DNA of 54,556 nucleotides, taken from NCBI GenBank assembly GCA_014084085.1, contig NPFB01000140.1, positions 1 through 54,556 on the forward strand, given 5' to 3'. Below, in pieces: positions 9,917 to 19,051 of the stretch (its first letter is position 1; each line of letters starts with the position of its first letter). Below the pieces are notes generated by a model that was not told where the DNA came from, made no database searches, and saw only the letters and a program-made list of their open reading frames with translations. This stretch comes from Hondaea fermentalgiana (Eukaryota > Sar > Bigyra > Thraustochytrida > Thraustochytriidae). A program made the position numbers and the translations under genes.

Positions 9917-11098
9917 TTATTTTGCGCGCTTTTTGCGACGCTTAAACTTGACTTTGGCGCGGGCTTCAGCTTCCTGCTCGTCCGAGCGAGTCGCCTCCTC
10001 GTGCGACTTGCTAATGTCAATACCCTTGTAGGCGCCGCCGAATGGGTTGAACGTAGAGTACGCGTCGCCGCCATGAATGTCCTCTTCTTGTCCAGGAGGG
10101 GCTGTCGCCGGTGCGACAGGATTTGAGTGCACATTGCCATCACCTGGTCCAGGGGCGGGTGCTGCTGGTGCGACAGGCTTTGCTTCGCTCCCGGCATCCT
10201 TGGATTTACTCGCAGCGTTGAGGACAGCAGCAGTAAGAGAGTTTGAGTTCGAGTTCGACTCTGGATTCAATGCCCCGGGACGACTGTCCTCAGACTGAGC
10301 TGCCGCGTGTACAGCATCCTCCACTTCGCCCTTGATGAGTCGAGGACCCCCGTCAGCTTTTGCGGGAGGGGTTTGCTCAGAAGCTTCGTTGTGCTCTTCA
10401 AGCTCTGTATATTGGACAGCAACCGTCGACCACCCTCCTTGGGCTTCATTATCGCCTCCAGGCGCTAGAGAGGGCGCCAGAAAGGGGGGCTTGGGTGCGA
10501 CAATCCGCAAATCGGTACATTGAATAACCTCTTCGACACCGTCATCATCGAATTTGACAGTGTACTCGCGCTCCCACGCGTTGCTTCCTGCATTGAAACT
10601 TGCACTCACGCGCGCAATGCGAGCAGAACACCAGTCTTCCTCGGGTTCTGGCTCATCTTCTTGGTCTTCATTGACTTGGAGCCCCGAAGCAGCATCATGG
10701 TCCCCCTTGGGAGGCAGCACGCGGACAGCCTCGCACGGACAGCCTTCTTGGAGCAAGTCCTCGTGCAAGACGCCCTCGAGATACAGCACGCCGTCGACAC
10801 TGTACTGTCCGAGGATGAGGTCGCTGTCGACTTGATAGAGCTCGAGGGCGTCGTCGTCGTCTTGTTCTGGGTCCTGTGGCGCCTGTTGCGCGTGGAGCGC
10901 GGTCTCGCCGCTGAGCTTTGGAGTTTTGCCGCGGCTCGGTCTGCGCTCCGCCTCGGGCGCGGGGGCCAAGCCTCTGGCCGCCCGGTCTATCCGCGCGAGC
11001 TCGCGCTCGAGCCTCGCGCGCTCCCGGGTCTCGCGCTCCCTGTTCTTCTCGCGCTCCTGCTGCTCGAAGCCAGCGAATTGAGGCGCCGAGCGGGCCAT
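9917..11098 (-). CDS. Tudor-like domain protein with basic C-terminus, function unknown
   Basis: From the ATG at 11098 the product has 393 residues. The frame continues upstream into the N gap, so the true start or an extra 5' exon could lie in the gap. Residues about 11-45 form a highly charged Arg/Glu helix. Residues about 80-125 are acidic then hydrophobic (LELYQVDSDLILGQYSVDG). Residues about 155-200 read as a Tudor-like barrel: DWCSARIARV, then WEREYTVKFDDDGVEEVI. The middle is Ala/Pro/Ser-rich. The C-terminus has a conserved-looking FNPFGGAYKGIDI followed by KFKRRKKRAK, a likely nuclear localisation signal. Tudor domains bind methylated Arg or Lys in chromatin or splicing proteins, so a nuclear role is inferred. 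I do not recognise the full-length family. It is head-to-head with the HAD-hydrolase gene. Confidence 0.65.
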   Translation of the reverse strand: MARSAPQFAGFEQQEREKNRERETRERARLERELARIDRAARGLAPAPEAERRPSRGKTPKLSGETALHAQQAPQDPEQDDDDALELYQVDSDLILGQYSVDGVLYLEGVLHEDLLQEGCPCEAVRVLPPKGDHDAASGLQVNEDQEDEPEPEEDWCSARIARVSASFNAGSNAWEREYTVKFDDDGVEEVIQCTDLRIVAPKPPFLAPSLAPGGDNEAQGGWSTVAVQYTELEEHNEASEQTPPAKADGGPRLIKGEVEDAVHAAAQSEDSRPGALNPESNSNSNSLTAAVLNAASKSKDAGSEAKPVAPAAPAPGPGDGNVHSNPVAPATAPPGQEEDIHGGDAYSTFNPFGGAYKGIDISKSHEEATRSDEQEAEARAKVKFKRRKKRAK

Positions 11099-11107
11099 GA
11101 CCGATTT

Positions 11108-11207
11108 NNNNNNNNNNNNNNNNNNNNNNNNNNNNNNNNNNNNNNNNNNNNNNNNNNNNNNNNNNNNNNNNNNNNNNNNNNNNNNNNNNNNNNNNNNNNN
11201 NNNNNNN
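11108..11207. other. Assembly gap, 100 N
   Basis: Exactly 100 N is a conventional placeholder for a gap of unknown size, so the true distance between the flanking genes is not known. Confidence 0.97.
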
Positions 11208-11317
11208 GCCTCCATGCCGCCGCCCGCGCCGCGCCGCCGCGCCGCCGCGCTCCGTCCGGCACCGCCGCGCGAGGAGGCGGAATGATGAGGCCTCCTGACT
11301 CGCTCGGCCCGACCTCC

Positions 11318-11475
11318 TCGAGCACAGCAGAGCACAGCAGCGCAGAGCAGCGCAGAGCAGAGCAGCGCAGAGCGCAGCAGAGCAGAGCAAAGCGCCAAAG
11401 GCTTGCTCGCCCCGCGTCACTTCTGCCGTGCCGTGCCTTGCCTTGCCTTGCCTTGCCTGCCTTGCCTTGCTCTGC
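11318..11475. repeat. Degenerate pentanucleotide arrays
   Basis: Runs of CAGAG/AGCAG-type units are followed by GTGCC/TTGCC units. Both keep a period near 5 bp with single-base drift. They lie in the 5' region of the + strand gene. Confidence 0.75.
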
Positions 11476-11523
11476 CCGTCCGCGCGCGGCGTCCGGCTCA
11501 GTCCAGAGTCTGGGTCTTCGAGG

Positions 11524-13185
11524 ATGGCGACCTTGAACGGGAAGCGGGCCGTGGTCTTCGACCTGGGCGGCGTGGTGCTGGGGTCGCCGCTGCAAGGTAT
11601 CGCGGAGCACGAAAAGGAGTTTGGCATCGCGGACGGCTTCGTGAACATCAGCATCGTGCAGCGTGGAAGGCAAGGCGCCTTTGAGAGGCTGGAGCGCGGG
11701 GAACTCCCGCTCGATGACTTTTACCGCGTCTTCAGGGAGGAACTCGGATCCCCCGAGGCGATGGAACAGTTCAAGGCGTACCTGACCAAAAAAGGAAAGC
11801 CCGTGCCGCCCAATCTGCCGGCATCATACGACATTGACACGGAGAAGATGTTCGGCACGATGATGTCGTGTGCCGCCCAAGTCAATCGCGACATGTGCCA
11901 CGCCCTCTTTGTGCTGCGCGGCCTGGGTCTCAAAGTGTGCGCCTTGACCAACAACTGGAAAATGGGCGGGGACGATGACTCGAGCTCGACAAAAATTCTT
12001 CGAGCGTTTTTCGATCACATCCTCGAAAGCTCCGAACTTGGCCTGCGGAAGCCGGACGAGCGCATCTATCGGCATACGGAAAAGGTCCTTGGCGTCTCTT
12101 CGGAAGAGATTTGCTTTCTCGATGACATTGGCACCAACGTCAAGGCGGCGCGCAAGATTGGCTGGACGACTGTCAAGGTCGAACTCGGCAACAAGCTCAA
12201 GGCTATTCGCGAGCTCGCCGTCGCCCTCGGACTTCCGGAGGACACCTTGCTGATCCACAACGACCGTCCTACCAAGCTGCAACTCCCGGTGAGTGCAGCC
12301 GGCAACCTCGTCTGCGACCTGTATGGAAGTGCGACGGACCCTATCGTCATCTTCTTGCACGGCGGCGGCCAGACGAGACACACGTGGGAACGCTCGGCAG
12401 CGGCCTTTGTCGCCGAGGGCTTTTGCGCCCTCCTTGTCGACATGAAGGGCCATGGCGAGAGCGACTGGGATGAACGTCCTGGGGTGGACGATAACGAGCG
12501 CTATGCCGTGCGCTCGTACGCCGAGGATCTCGACCGCCTCGTAGCTTTCTTCACGCTCAATGAGCACCCCCGTGGCTTTGCCATCGTGGGCGCTTCTCTG
12601 GGAGGCATCGCTACACTTTCTACGGACCGTGCACGTCACGAAGCCGCAGCCATCGTCCTCGTGGACATCGTGCCGCGTATGCAGCCCGAGGGCGTGCATC
12701 GCGTCCTGAGCTGGATGAAGGAAACCGGCGAGGCTGGCTTTGACACCCTCGATGAGGCGGCTGACGCCATTGCGGCGTACAATCCTACCCGGACTCCCCG
12801 ACCCCGCGAGGATGTCCTCGCCGGACTGCAAAAGAATTTGCGCCGTACACCAACGGGTCGCTGGAAGTGGCATTGGGATCCAAAGTTTGTCGGCTCGCAA
12901 AAGCCCGCGAATGCTGATCTCGAGGCGTACCACAGCCGGATTCAGGCCCATGCCAAGGACACCCAGACGCCGTGTCTCCTCGTGCGGGGCCGCGAGACGG
13001 ACCTCGTCAGCGAGTCAGCCGCGGAAGAGTTTGTCCAAATCATGCCCAACGCGCGCTTCGTCAACGTCGAGAAGGCGGCTCATATGGTGGTTGGTGACCG
13101 CAACGACGTCTTTGCCAGCGAGGCGCTCAGTTTTCTTCGCGCGCATCTTGCGCCGGAGCTTGCTTCTCCGACTGCCAAGCTCTAG
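11524..13185 (+). CDS. HAD-like phosphatase domain fused to a Ser-type alpha/beta hydrolase (soluble epoxide hydrolase-like layout)
   Basis: The start MATLNGKRAVVF is at 11524; earlier in-frame codons are simple repeat, so they are left out. The product has 553 residues. Residues about 8-235 are a HAD domain close to the N-terminal half of vertebrate EPHX2: VFDLGGVV (Asp13; the usual second Asp of DxD is Gly15), ALTNNW, GLRKPDERIY and CFLDDIGTN. Residues about 265-545 are an alpha/beta hydrolase: oxyanion segment FLHGGGQT, GASLGG with Ser358 as nucleophile, Asp493 (RGRETDLV) and His520 (KAAHMVV). EPHX2 uses Asp as nucleophile, so Ser358 predicts an esterase, lipase or thioesterase rather than an epoxide hydrolase. 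Loss of the second HAD Asp may impair phosphatase turnover. The substrate is unknown. It diverges from the Tudor-like gene. Confidence 0.92.
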   Translation: MATLNGKRAVVFDLGGVVLGSPLQGIAEHEKEFGIADGFVNISIVQRGRQGAFERLERGELPLDDFYRVFREELGSPEAMEQFKAYLTKKGKPVPPNLPASYDIDTEKMFGTMMSCAAQVNRDMCHALFVLRGLGLKVCALTNNWKMGGDDDSSSTKILRAFFDHILESSELGLRKPDERIYRHTEKVLGVSSEEICFLDDIGTNVKAARKIGWTTVKVELGNKLKAIRELAVALGLPEDTLLIHNDRPTKLQLPVSAAGNLVCDLYGSATDPIVIFLHGGGQTRHTWERSAAAFVAEGFCALLVDMKGHGESDWDERPGVDDNERYAVRSYAEDLDRLVAFFTLNEHPRGFAIVGASLGGIATLSTDRARHEAAAIVLVDIVPRMQPEGVHRVLSWMKETGEAGFDTLDEAADAIAAYNPTRTPRPREDVLAGLQKNLRRTPTGRWKWHWDPKFVGSQKPANADLEAYHSRIQAHAKDTQTPCLLVRGRETDLVSESAAEEFVQIMPNARFVNVEKAAHMVVGDRNDVFASEALSFLRAHLAPELASPTAKL

Positions 13186-13200
13186 CTCGAGCGGCATGGC

Positions 13201-13232
13201 ATGACATGACGTGACATGACATGACATGACAT
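13201..13232. repeat. (ATGAC)6 pentanucleotide array in the 3' flank
   Basis: It begins 16 bp after the HAD-hydrolase stop codon (13183-13185), so it is probably transcribed in the 3' UTR. One unit carries a single A-to-G change (GTGAC). Confidence 0.9.
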
Positions 13233-14310
13233 AATGCCTCGCTTGCTTTGCTCCGACTTGATCTCGTCTGCTCTGCTATGGTCTGCCGTTTGGGCGGCGC
13301 CACTTTTGCCCCAGATCGTGGCATGCGTTTGCATCCCCCTAGCCCGAGGTTCCTATGAATGAACAAAAATGCGAGCTTACCACCTGTCTGTTGGTTGTGG
13401 AGCGCGGCACTACGATAGCGGCGCCGCGTCGTTATTGATCCTTTCTTTCAAGAGCCCGTCCGAACCACCGTCTGCCTGCTCGCTCTCTTGCTCCTTGCTT
13501 GCTTGCTTACTTTGCGCGCCTGGCCAAGCTCCTGCCGTTGGTCCGGCTCGGCCGCGGCGCTCTGCACCGGCCCTGCACGTGCCTGCCCAGCTTGTTGCTG
13601 TCTCTCTCTCTCTCTTTGTCAGTCTGTCTTTCACTGATCTCCTCGTCTGGCTGATTCTCACACCCAGCATCCAGTGCAGGCTGATCGACTATGAAAGACT
13701 TCCAGCGAGCCGGACCAGCGCGCGGGACTCGGTTCTGCCCGCCGCCGCCGCCGCGCCGCTCGCCGACCGCCGCCGCCCCGGGCCCGCCGCCGCGCTTCCT
13801 CGCCTCGCCTGCCTGCTGCAGCGCCTGGCTCCCTCCCTCCCGTGCACGAGGCGAGGCGAGACTGGGCAGCTGCACAGCAAGAGAGAGACGCGCGAGACAC
13901 TGCCTGGCTTGCCTGCCTGGTGCACTCACTCACCTATACCATGGCTACTGCTGCTTGCTCGTGCAGGTGCTTGCCTGCCTGCTTGCGCCCCCGGGGGGCG
14001 GGAAGCCGCCTCGTACGCGCCTCGCTCTCGAGGTGGACGGACCCGCCTCCTGCCTGCCTGCCTGCTGCCTGCTGCCTGCCGCGGAGGAGAGGAACGCGGG
14101 CGACGACGCCGGCGACGGCGCTTGCTTGCTTGCTTGCTTGCGTGCCTGCGTGCGCGTCAAGGCGAGGCCGCAGGCCGCTGCGAGCATCTTTCGAGGGCGC
14201 CGCGAGCGTGCCTTCGCATGAGGGTGCGAGGCGAGACCGTCCGTCCTCTCGCCACCTCGATCGAGTCCCCGCCGCGCAGCGGTGGCAGTGGCCGCGGGTG
14301 CGCGCGATGC

Positions 14311-14347
14311 AATGCGGTGCGGTGCGGTGCGGTGCGATGCGATGCGA
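14311..14347. repeat. (GGTGC/GATGC)n pentanucleotide array
   Basis: GGTGC units give way to GATGC units while the 5-bp period holds. Confidence 0.85.
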
Positions 14348-14840
14348 GGTGGCGATTGGGCAAGCAGTCGGTCGATGCCTGCGGCCGAGCAAGGAGGGAA
14401 CGAAGGAAGGCGCGCGAGCTCGAGCAGAGGGGCTCGCCTCGAAACGCCTCGCAGAGCGCGCATCATTCCCTCCCGCCCTCCCGCCCTCCCTGCGTCCGCA
14501 TCATCCTCGCCGGGCCGACGCCGTCTGCGCCGCGCGCGGTGCACGGCGAGGCGAGGCGAGGCGGGCCAGACCAAGACCGGGACCCGGCCCGGGCTCGGCT
14601 CGAGCTCGTCGCGGCGCGGCAGAGAGCAGGCCAGGGCAGGGCAGGCACTCCAGGCAGCTAGAGGGCGAAGGAGGAGGAGGATGGCCGAGCGCTTCTTAGC
14701 TGCAGACAAGGAAGGAGCACCAAACCCGAACTTGCGAAGCCGGCGCGCAAGTCCCGAGTCGGCGCGGCTTGCGCGGCGACGCGAGAGGCGCGGCCAGGAG
14801 AGGCCCGGCGCGCAGGCGCGCGGCGCGGAGACCAGACAGC

Positions 14841-14885
14841 GAGGCGAGGCGAGGCGAGGCGAGGCGAGGCGAGGCGAGGCGAGGC
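14841..14885. repeat. (GAGGC)9 pentanucleotide array
   Basis: Nine perfect units end about 36 bp before the SLC12 start codon, so the array is likely in the 5' UTR or core promoter. Confidence 0.93.
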
Positions 14886-14921
14886 GCGGCGAGACCAGGC
14901 GCCTCGCAGCGGACGGCAAGG

Positions 14922-17900
14922 ATGCTCGCCGGAGGTACAGCAAAACCCCAAGCCGAGGAGGACCTGCGACACACCGCCGCGCTCACAGAAACGGCAGACG
15001 TAGCTGGAAGCAGCGGAGAGACCCGCGTCGACACAAATCACAATAACAGCCAAGCGCACGAGGCCAGCAAGACAGGCAACAGACAGGAATTCCACGACAG
15101 CGGCGGCGGCAGCAGCAGCACGAGCGTCAGCTCCAGCACAAGTCGAGGCGTCACGATGCCCAACCTCAGAGACCGCATGGTGCACCACGCAGAGCACAAG
15201 AGCTTCTACGAGGTGTATGAAGAGAACATCTCGCTGCAAAAGACCCTGCCCTCCGGCAAGTCGGTCTTTGCCCTCGATGGCCCCAGCGACCCCGAAGCAG
15301 GAGGACCTGCGGCTGCGGGAGCTGCCGGCGCGGCGGCCGCTCTTGCGGCTCCCAAGCGCTTCGGCACCCTCTTTGGCGTCTACTTGCCATGCCTGCAAAA
15401 CATCCTCGGCGTCATTCTCTTTATTCGCCTGCCTTGGATTGTCGGCCAGGCCGGCACCGTGCTGACCACGGTCATTATCATGCTCTGCGTCCTGGCCACA
15501 GGACTCACCACGCTCTCCATGAGCGCTCTGGCGACCAACGGCAAGGTCGGCGCCGGCGGACCGTACGGTATCCTTTTGCAGAATCTTGGGCCCGAGTTCG
15601 CGGGCAGTATTGGTGTCCTCTTCTATCTTGGCACAACCATCGCCGGAACCATGTACGCTTTGGGAGGCGTTGAGGCCATGTTTACGAGTTTTGGCATTCA
15701 AGAGGGTATTTTCACCTTTGACCGCCAAATCATTGCCATCCTCTGGACCCTCATGCTCGGCTCCATCGTCTTTGCAGGCATGAAATGGGTGTCCAAGGTC
15801 TCGCTCATCTTTCTTGCCGTGGTTCTCATGGCCGTTTTCTTCATGACAGTGGGCGCATTTGCCTTTGCGGCCGAGTCGTGGGTCCCCGAAGGCGTGCTGC
15901 GTGCCGCGTCTGCCTCCGAGAACATGAGCTCCAATTTCACGGCCGATCCCGACACCGGCCGCACCCCGAACTTCACCTCCCTTATTGCGCTTTTCTTCCC
16001 GTCTGTCACGGGAATCATGGCTGGGTCCAACCGCTCGGGTGTCTTGGAGAACCCAGGTCGGGCCATCCCCAAGGGCACGCTCGGCGCCATCGCCACCACG
16101 ACCTCTTTGTACATAATGACGACCTGGCTCTTTGGTCTCGTTGTCGCCAACGAAACGCTGCTCAGTAACAAGCTCGTGGCCTCCACCATCGCATGGCCTC
16201 ACCAGTACGTTGTCGCGGTCGGTATTATCATGTCTTGCGTCGGAGCCGGTCTCCAATCACTTGCTGGCGCCCCCCAGCTTCTCAAGAGCATTGCCAACGA
16301 CGGGCACATTCCCTTTTTGCGCGTCTTTGGCACGGCCAACCCGGACGATGAACCCCGTCGCGCCGTTGCATTCACCACCGCCATTGCTGCAGCGACCTGT
16401 CTGGCCGGCAACCTCGACTACATTACGCCCATCATCACCATGTTTTTCCTCTCCATGTACGGCGCCATCAACCTGGCCTGTTTCTTGTCAGGCGTACTCC
16501 GCTCCCCGAGCTTTCGTCCCACCTGGCGCTACTTCCACTGGTCCACGGCACTGCTTGGCGCCCTCGTCTGTGCCATCATGATGTTCATCATCTCGGCGCT
16601 TTACGCCTTTGTGGCCATGCTCCTCGTCTCCTGCGTGTTTGCCTACATTCGCGCATACCGCGAAAAGAAGGAATGGGGAAGCGCACTCTTTGGTCTTCGC
16701 CTGAACCAGGCCATGAATGCTCTTTTGGATCTCTCCGATATGTCGCAAGACCGCATGCGCCGCGCACGTCGCAAACGTCGTCGTCGTATTGCGCGCCGCA
16801 AGGCCCTGGGGACCCGCGATGCCAGCGGTGCGCGAGGTGCTCTTTCTTGGCTTCGCTTTCCGGGTCAAGCGGGAGACGACACAAAAGGAACCAAGGAGGC
16901 CGGCGACATCGAAGCACAGAACGATGTCAGCATGCTGCGCAAACCCGACCTCGACAAATACGAGAGCGATTCGCTTGCATCTTCGGACGAGGAAGACGAC
17001 CTTGACTGCGCCGACTTGGACACCTTCTCTGTCGACTCGCCTGATCGCGATGACGGTGGCTACATGTCGGCAACAGAGGAGAATGATGCCTTTCTCGACG
17101 CGTCCGGCGGCAAGACATCCGAGAAGAACTGGAGGCCCCAAATTCTCGTGCTCTGCAAGCTTGGCGCATCAGATGGCAAGAGCGAAGGGAACCAGTGCGA
17201 CACGAAAAAGAAGCAAAAGATGCGTGTCACCAACCCGAGTCTGCTGCGCCTTGCCTCGCAGCTGAAAAAGGGCCGCGGGCTCACCATCGTCACATCTGTA
17301 CTCCATGGCGACGTTTTGGACGCTGGGAACAAGATCCGCTGCGCCAAGGCTCGCTACAAGCTGTCGAACGAGCTCGTCAAGAATGATGTTCGTGGCTTCA
17401 CGGACGTTATCTTGGGATCGGGGCCGAATCTGCTCGAGCCCCTACGCGTGCTCTTTCAGTCAAAGGGCCTCGGTATGCTTTCCCCCAACACAGTTATGCT
17501 TGCTTGGCCACGACGCTGGCGCGCCGCCGACCTTGCATCAGGCACGCCCTCGGAGCGAGCGTTGCTGACCTCCCATCAGGAATCGTACGTCAAGCTTCTC
17601 AAGGACGCAATTGGATGTCAAAAGGCGCTCATGGTCGTCAAGGGCAAAGCTGTCTTCCCGGAAGACCCTGGACAATGCAAGAGCACAATTGATGTCTGGT
17701 GGCTCATTCACGATGGAGACATGCTCGTGCTTCTCCCGTATCTTCTTCAACGTCACCGCGTGTGGGCCGGCACCAAGCTGCGCATCTTTGCAATTGCAGA
17801 CGACCTCGTCAACTTTGCCGCCTCGCAAGCCAATCTTCGTCAGCACCTACAAGAGCTTCGCATCGAGGCTGAAATCGAAATGATCCACGTCGGGGCCTCT

Positions 17901-18869
17901 CATGCCCGTGACGTTGACCAGAACCGAACGGTCATTGCCCGCAATGCGGAGCAGGGTCGTGCAGACCAGAACTGTATTCTTTCTGCTGACATGTTTAAGC
18001 CTCTTGCCGAAGGCGAGGAAATGGCGCTCGGTGGAGCCCATTCTCATCTCCCGCATACCTCGACGCTCTCTGGAACCTCTGACGCACACATGGCGAGCCC
18101 AAGCAAGCAGCGAGGTCCCATCCCGCTGATTCGCTCGCTATCACGCCGGGCATCGCTGGAGCGTGGCCACCTCCCCGCGGGTGGACTCGACGGCGAAACG
18201 GGCGACGCGGTCGACCTCGCGCGTGTTGGCGAAATCGCGCAGCATATTCGCGACAGCAGCGGTCAGGAGACACAGCGCTGGATTCAAGGCAAGTATGGCT
18301 CCGGCCCGTCCCCGGCGCTTCAGTCACTCTTTGCGCCCATGAACAACATTCAAGAAGAAGATGGCACGTCCATTTCGGAACCAACTACTGGAAATAGCGT
18401 CGATGAGATGGAGCGCGTCGAGGAAGCCTCGGCAACACCAGCGCCGGTGCCCCCCGTGCGGGAGATCGAAAGCGAAGAGAAGCATACCGGCCCGGAGGAT
18501 GATGTGCAGAGTCCCAGCCGGACGACATCTTGCGGACGGAGTGAGGCAGGAGCGCCTCGCGGGCCCATGAGCAATCTCGAGGATCCTTTTCGCCCCGAGC
18601 TGTATCCTTCGTATCAGCGACGTGAGATCATCCTTGCTTCCAAGTCGGCTGATTTGCAGCGCTTGGCAAAGCGTCTGCGTACCGCTACGTATTTGAACGA
18701 GAAGATTCGGGAGCACTCGAGTTCCGCCGACCTTGTAGTGCTCAATTTGCCTCTCTCGCGAAACACGCCCACGCAGGAGTTCATCAAGTACACTGAAGCG
18801 CTCACCCAAGGCTTGCCGCGCGTCATTATGTTGCGCGGTCACGGAAGCGAGCACGTCGCGTCGCTGTAG
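14922..18869 (+). CDS. SLC12-family cation-chloride cotransporter, KCC-like
   Basis: The start ATG at 14922 gives 1315 residues; the frame is open earlier but only through the GAGGC array. A Ser/Thr-rich, partly low-complexity N-terminus (to about 140) precedes the transporter core. TM1 carries the strong KCC-type signature GVYLPCLQNILGVILFIRL (about residue 150), followed by SMSALATNGKVGAGGPYGI and an extended run of hydrophobic helices to about residue 580. A basic cytosolic stretch (RRARRKRRRRIARRKALG) and an acidic linker follow. The long C-terminal SLC12 domain ends in LNLPLSRNTPTQEFIKYTEAL and VIMLRGHGSEHVASL, the usual KCC/NKCC ending. Known relatives move Cl- with K+ or Na+/K+ across membranes, in cell-volume control. 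KCC-type rather than NKCC-type is my reading of TM1. The gene is tail-to-tail with purM, 182 bp apart. Confidence 0.94.
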   Translation: MLAGGTAKPQAEEDLRHTAALTETADVAGSSGETRVDTNHNNSQAHEASKTGNRQEFHDSGGGSSSTSVSSSTSRGVTMPNLRDRMVHHAEHKSFYEVYEENISLQKTLPSGKSVFALDGPSDPEAGGPAAAGAAGAAAALAAPKRFGTLFGVYLPCLQNILGVILFIRLPWIVGQAGTVLTTVIIMLCVLATGLTTLSMSALATNGKVGAGGPYGILLQNLGPEFAGSIGVLFYLGTTIAGTMYALGGVEAMFTSFGIQEGIFTFDRQIIAILWTLMLGSIVFAGMKWVSKVSLIFLAVVLMAVFFMTVGAFAFAAESWVPEGVLRAASASENMSSNFTADPDTGRTPNFTSLIALFFPSVTGIMAGSNRSGVLENPGRAIPKGTLGAIATTTSLYIMTTWLFGLVVANETLLSNKLVASTIAWPHQYVVAVGIIMSCVGAGLQSLAGAPQLLKSIANDGHIPFLRVFGTANPDDEPRRAVAFTTAIAAATCLAGNLDYITPIITMFFLSMYGAINLACFLSGVLRSPSFRPTWRYFHWSTALLGALVCAIMMFIISALYAFVAMLLVSCVFAYIRAYREKKEWGSALFGLRLNQAMNALLDLSDMSQDRMRRARRKRRRRIARRKALGTRDASGARGALSWLRFPGQAGDDTKGTKEAGDIEAQNDVSMLRKPDLDKYESDSLASSDEEDDLDCADLDTFSVDSPDRDDGGYMSATEENDAFLDASGGKTSEKNWRPQILVLCKLGASDGKSEGNQCDTKKKQKMRVTNPSLLRLASQLKKGRGLTIVTSVLHGDVLDAGNKIRCAKARYKLSNELVKNDVRGFTDVILGSGPNLLEPLRVLFQSKGLGMLSPNTVMLAWPRRWRAADLASGTPSERALLTSHQESYVKLLKDAIGCQKALMVVKGKAVFPEDPGQCKSTIDVWWLIHDGDMLVLLPYLLQRHRVWAGTKLRIFAIADDLVNFAASQANLRQHLQELRIEAEIEMIHVGASHARDVDQNRTVIARNAEQGRADQNCILSADMFKPLAEGEEMALGGAHSHLPHTSTLSGTSDAHMASPSKQRGPIPLIRSLSRRASLERGHLPAGGLDGETGDAVDLARVGEIAQHIRDSSGQETQRWIQGKYGSGPSPALQSLFAPMNNIQEEDGTSISEPTTGNSVDEMERVEEASATPAPVPPVREIESEEKHTGPEDDVQSPSRTTSCGRSEAGAPRGPMSNLEDPFRPELYPSYQRREIILASKSADLQRLAKRLRTATYLNEKIREHSSSADLVVLNLPLSRNTPTQEFIKYTEALTQGLPRVIMLRGHGSEHVASL

Positions 18870-19051
18870 TAGTGTAAATATATGAAGAAAGAAGAAAACA
18901 AGCAAAGTTGGCCTTCAGGTGTAATACCATGCACATGAAGTGCAAGTGCAAAATTCGTACATGTCTTGCTTGCCCAACGCTTCATATCTGACTGCCATGT
19001 AGCGGACACGATACGATGTCCATCCGTTCATTTTTAAAATCATTTTTATCA

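Larger units (their letters stand above)
11099..11523. promoter_or_regulatory. Shared upstream region of the Tudor-like and HAD-hydrolase genes, interrupted by a gap
   Basis: Two divergent start codons are 425 bp apart. The interval contains the 100-N gap, then degenerate AGCAG/CAGAG pentamers (about 11318-11396) and TTGCC/GTGCC pentamers (about 11428-11475) leading into the + strand gene. No TATA-like motif was seen in the readable part. Confidence 0.5.
13186..14921. other. Repeat-rich intergenic region upstream of the SLC12 gene
   Basis: About 1.7 kb holds no supported gene. Long overlapping frames on both strands translate to low complexity. Arrays present are (ATGAC)6, CT runs, CCTG/GCTT tetramers (about 14049-14146), GGTGC pentamers (about 14311-14347) and (GAGGC)9. 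The last part should contain the SLC12 promoter and 5' UTR. Confidence 0.65.

Noticed and set aside
11428..11523. Upstream in-frame extension of the HAD-hydrolase (Cys/Leu/Pro-rich)
   Set aside because: It is read from TTGCC/GTGCC pentamer repeats; the HAD domain begins normally at MATLNGK (11524).
13369..14699. Overlapping 285-430 codon frames upstream of the SLC12 gene
   Set aside because: All frames on both strands are open because stop codons are rare in this GC-rich repeat sequence; no domain or consistent codon pattern.
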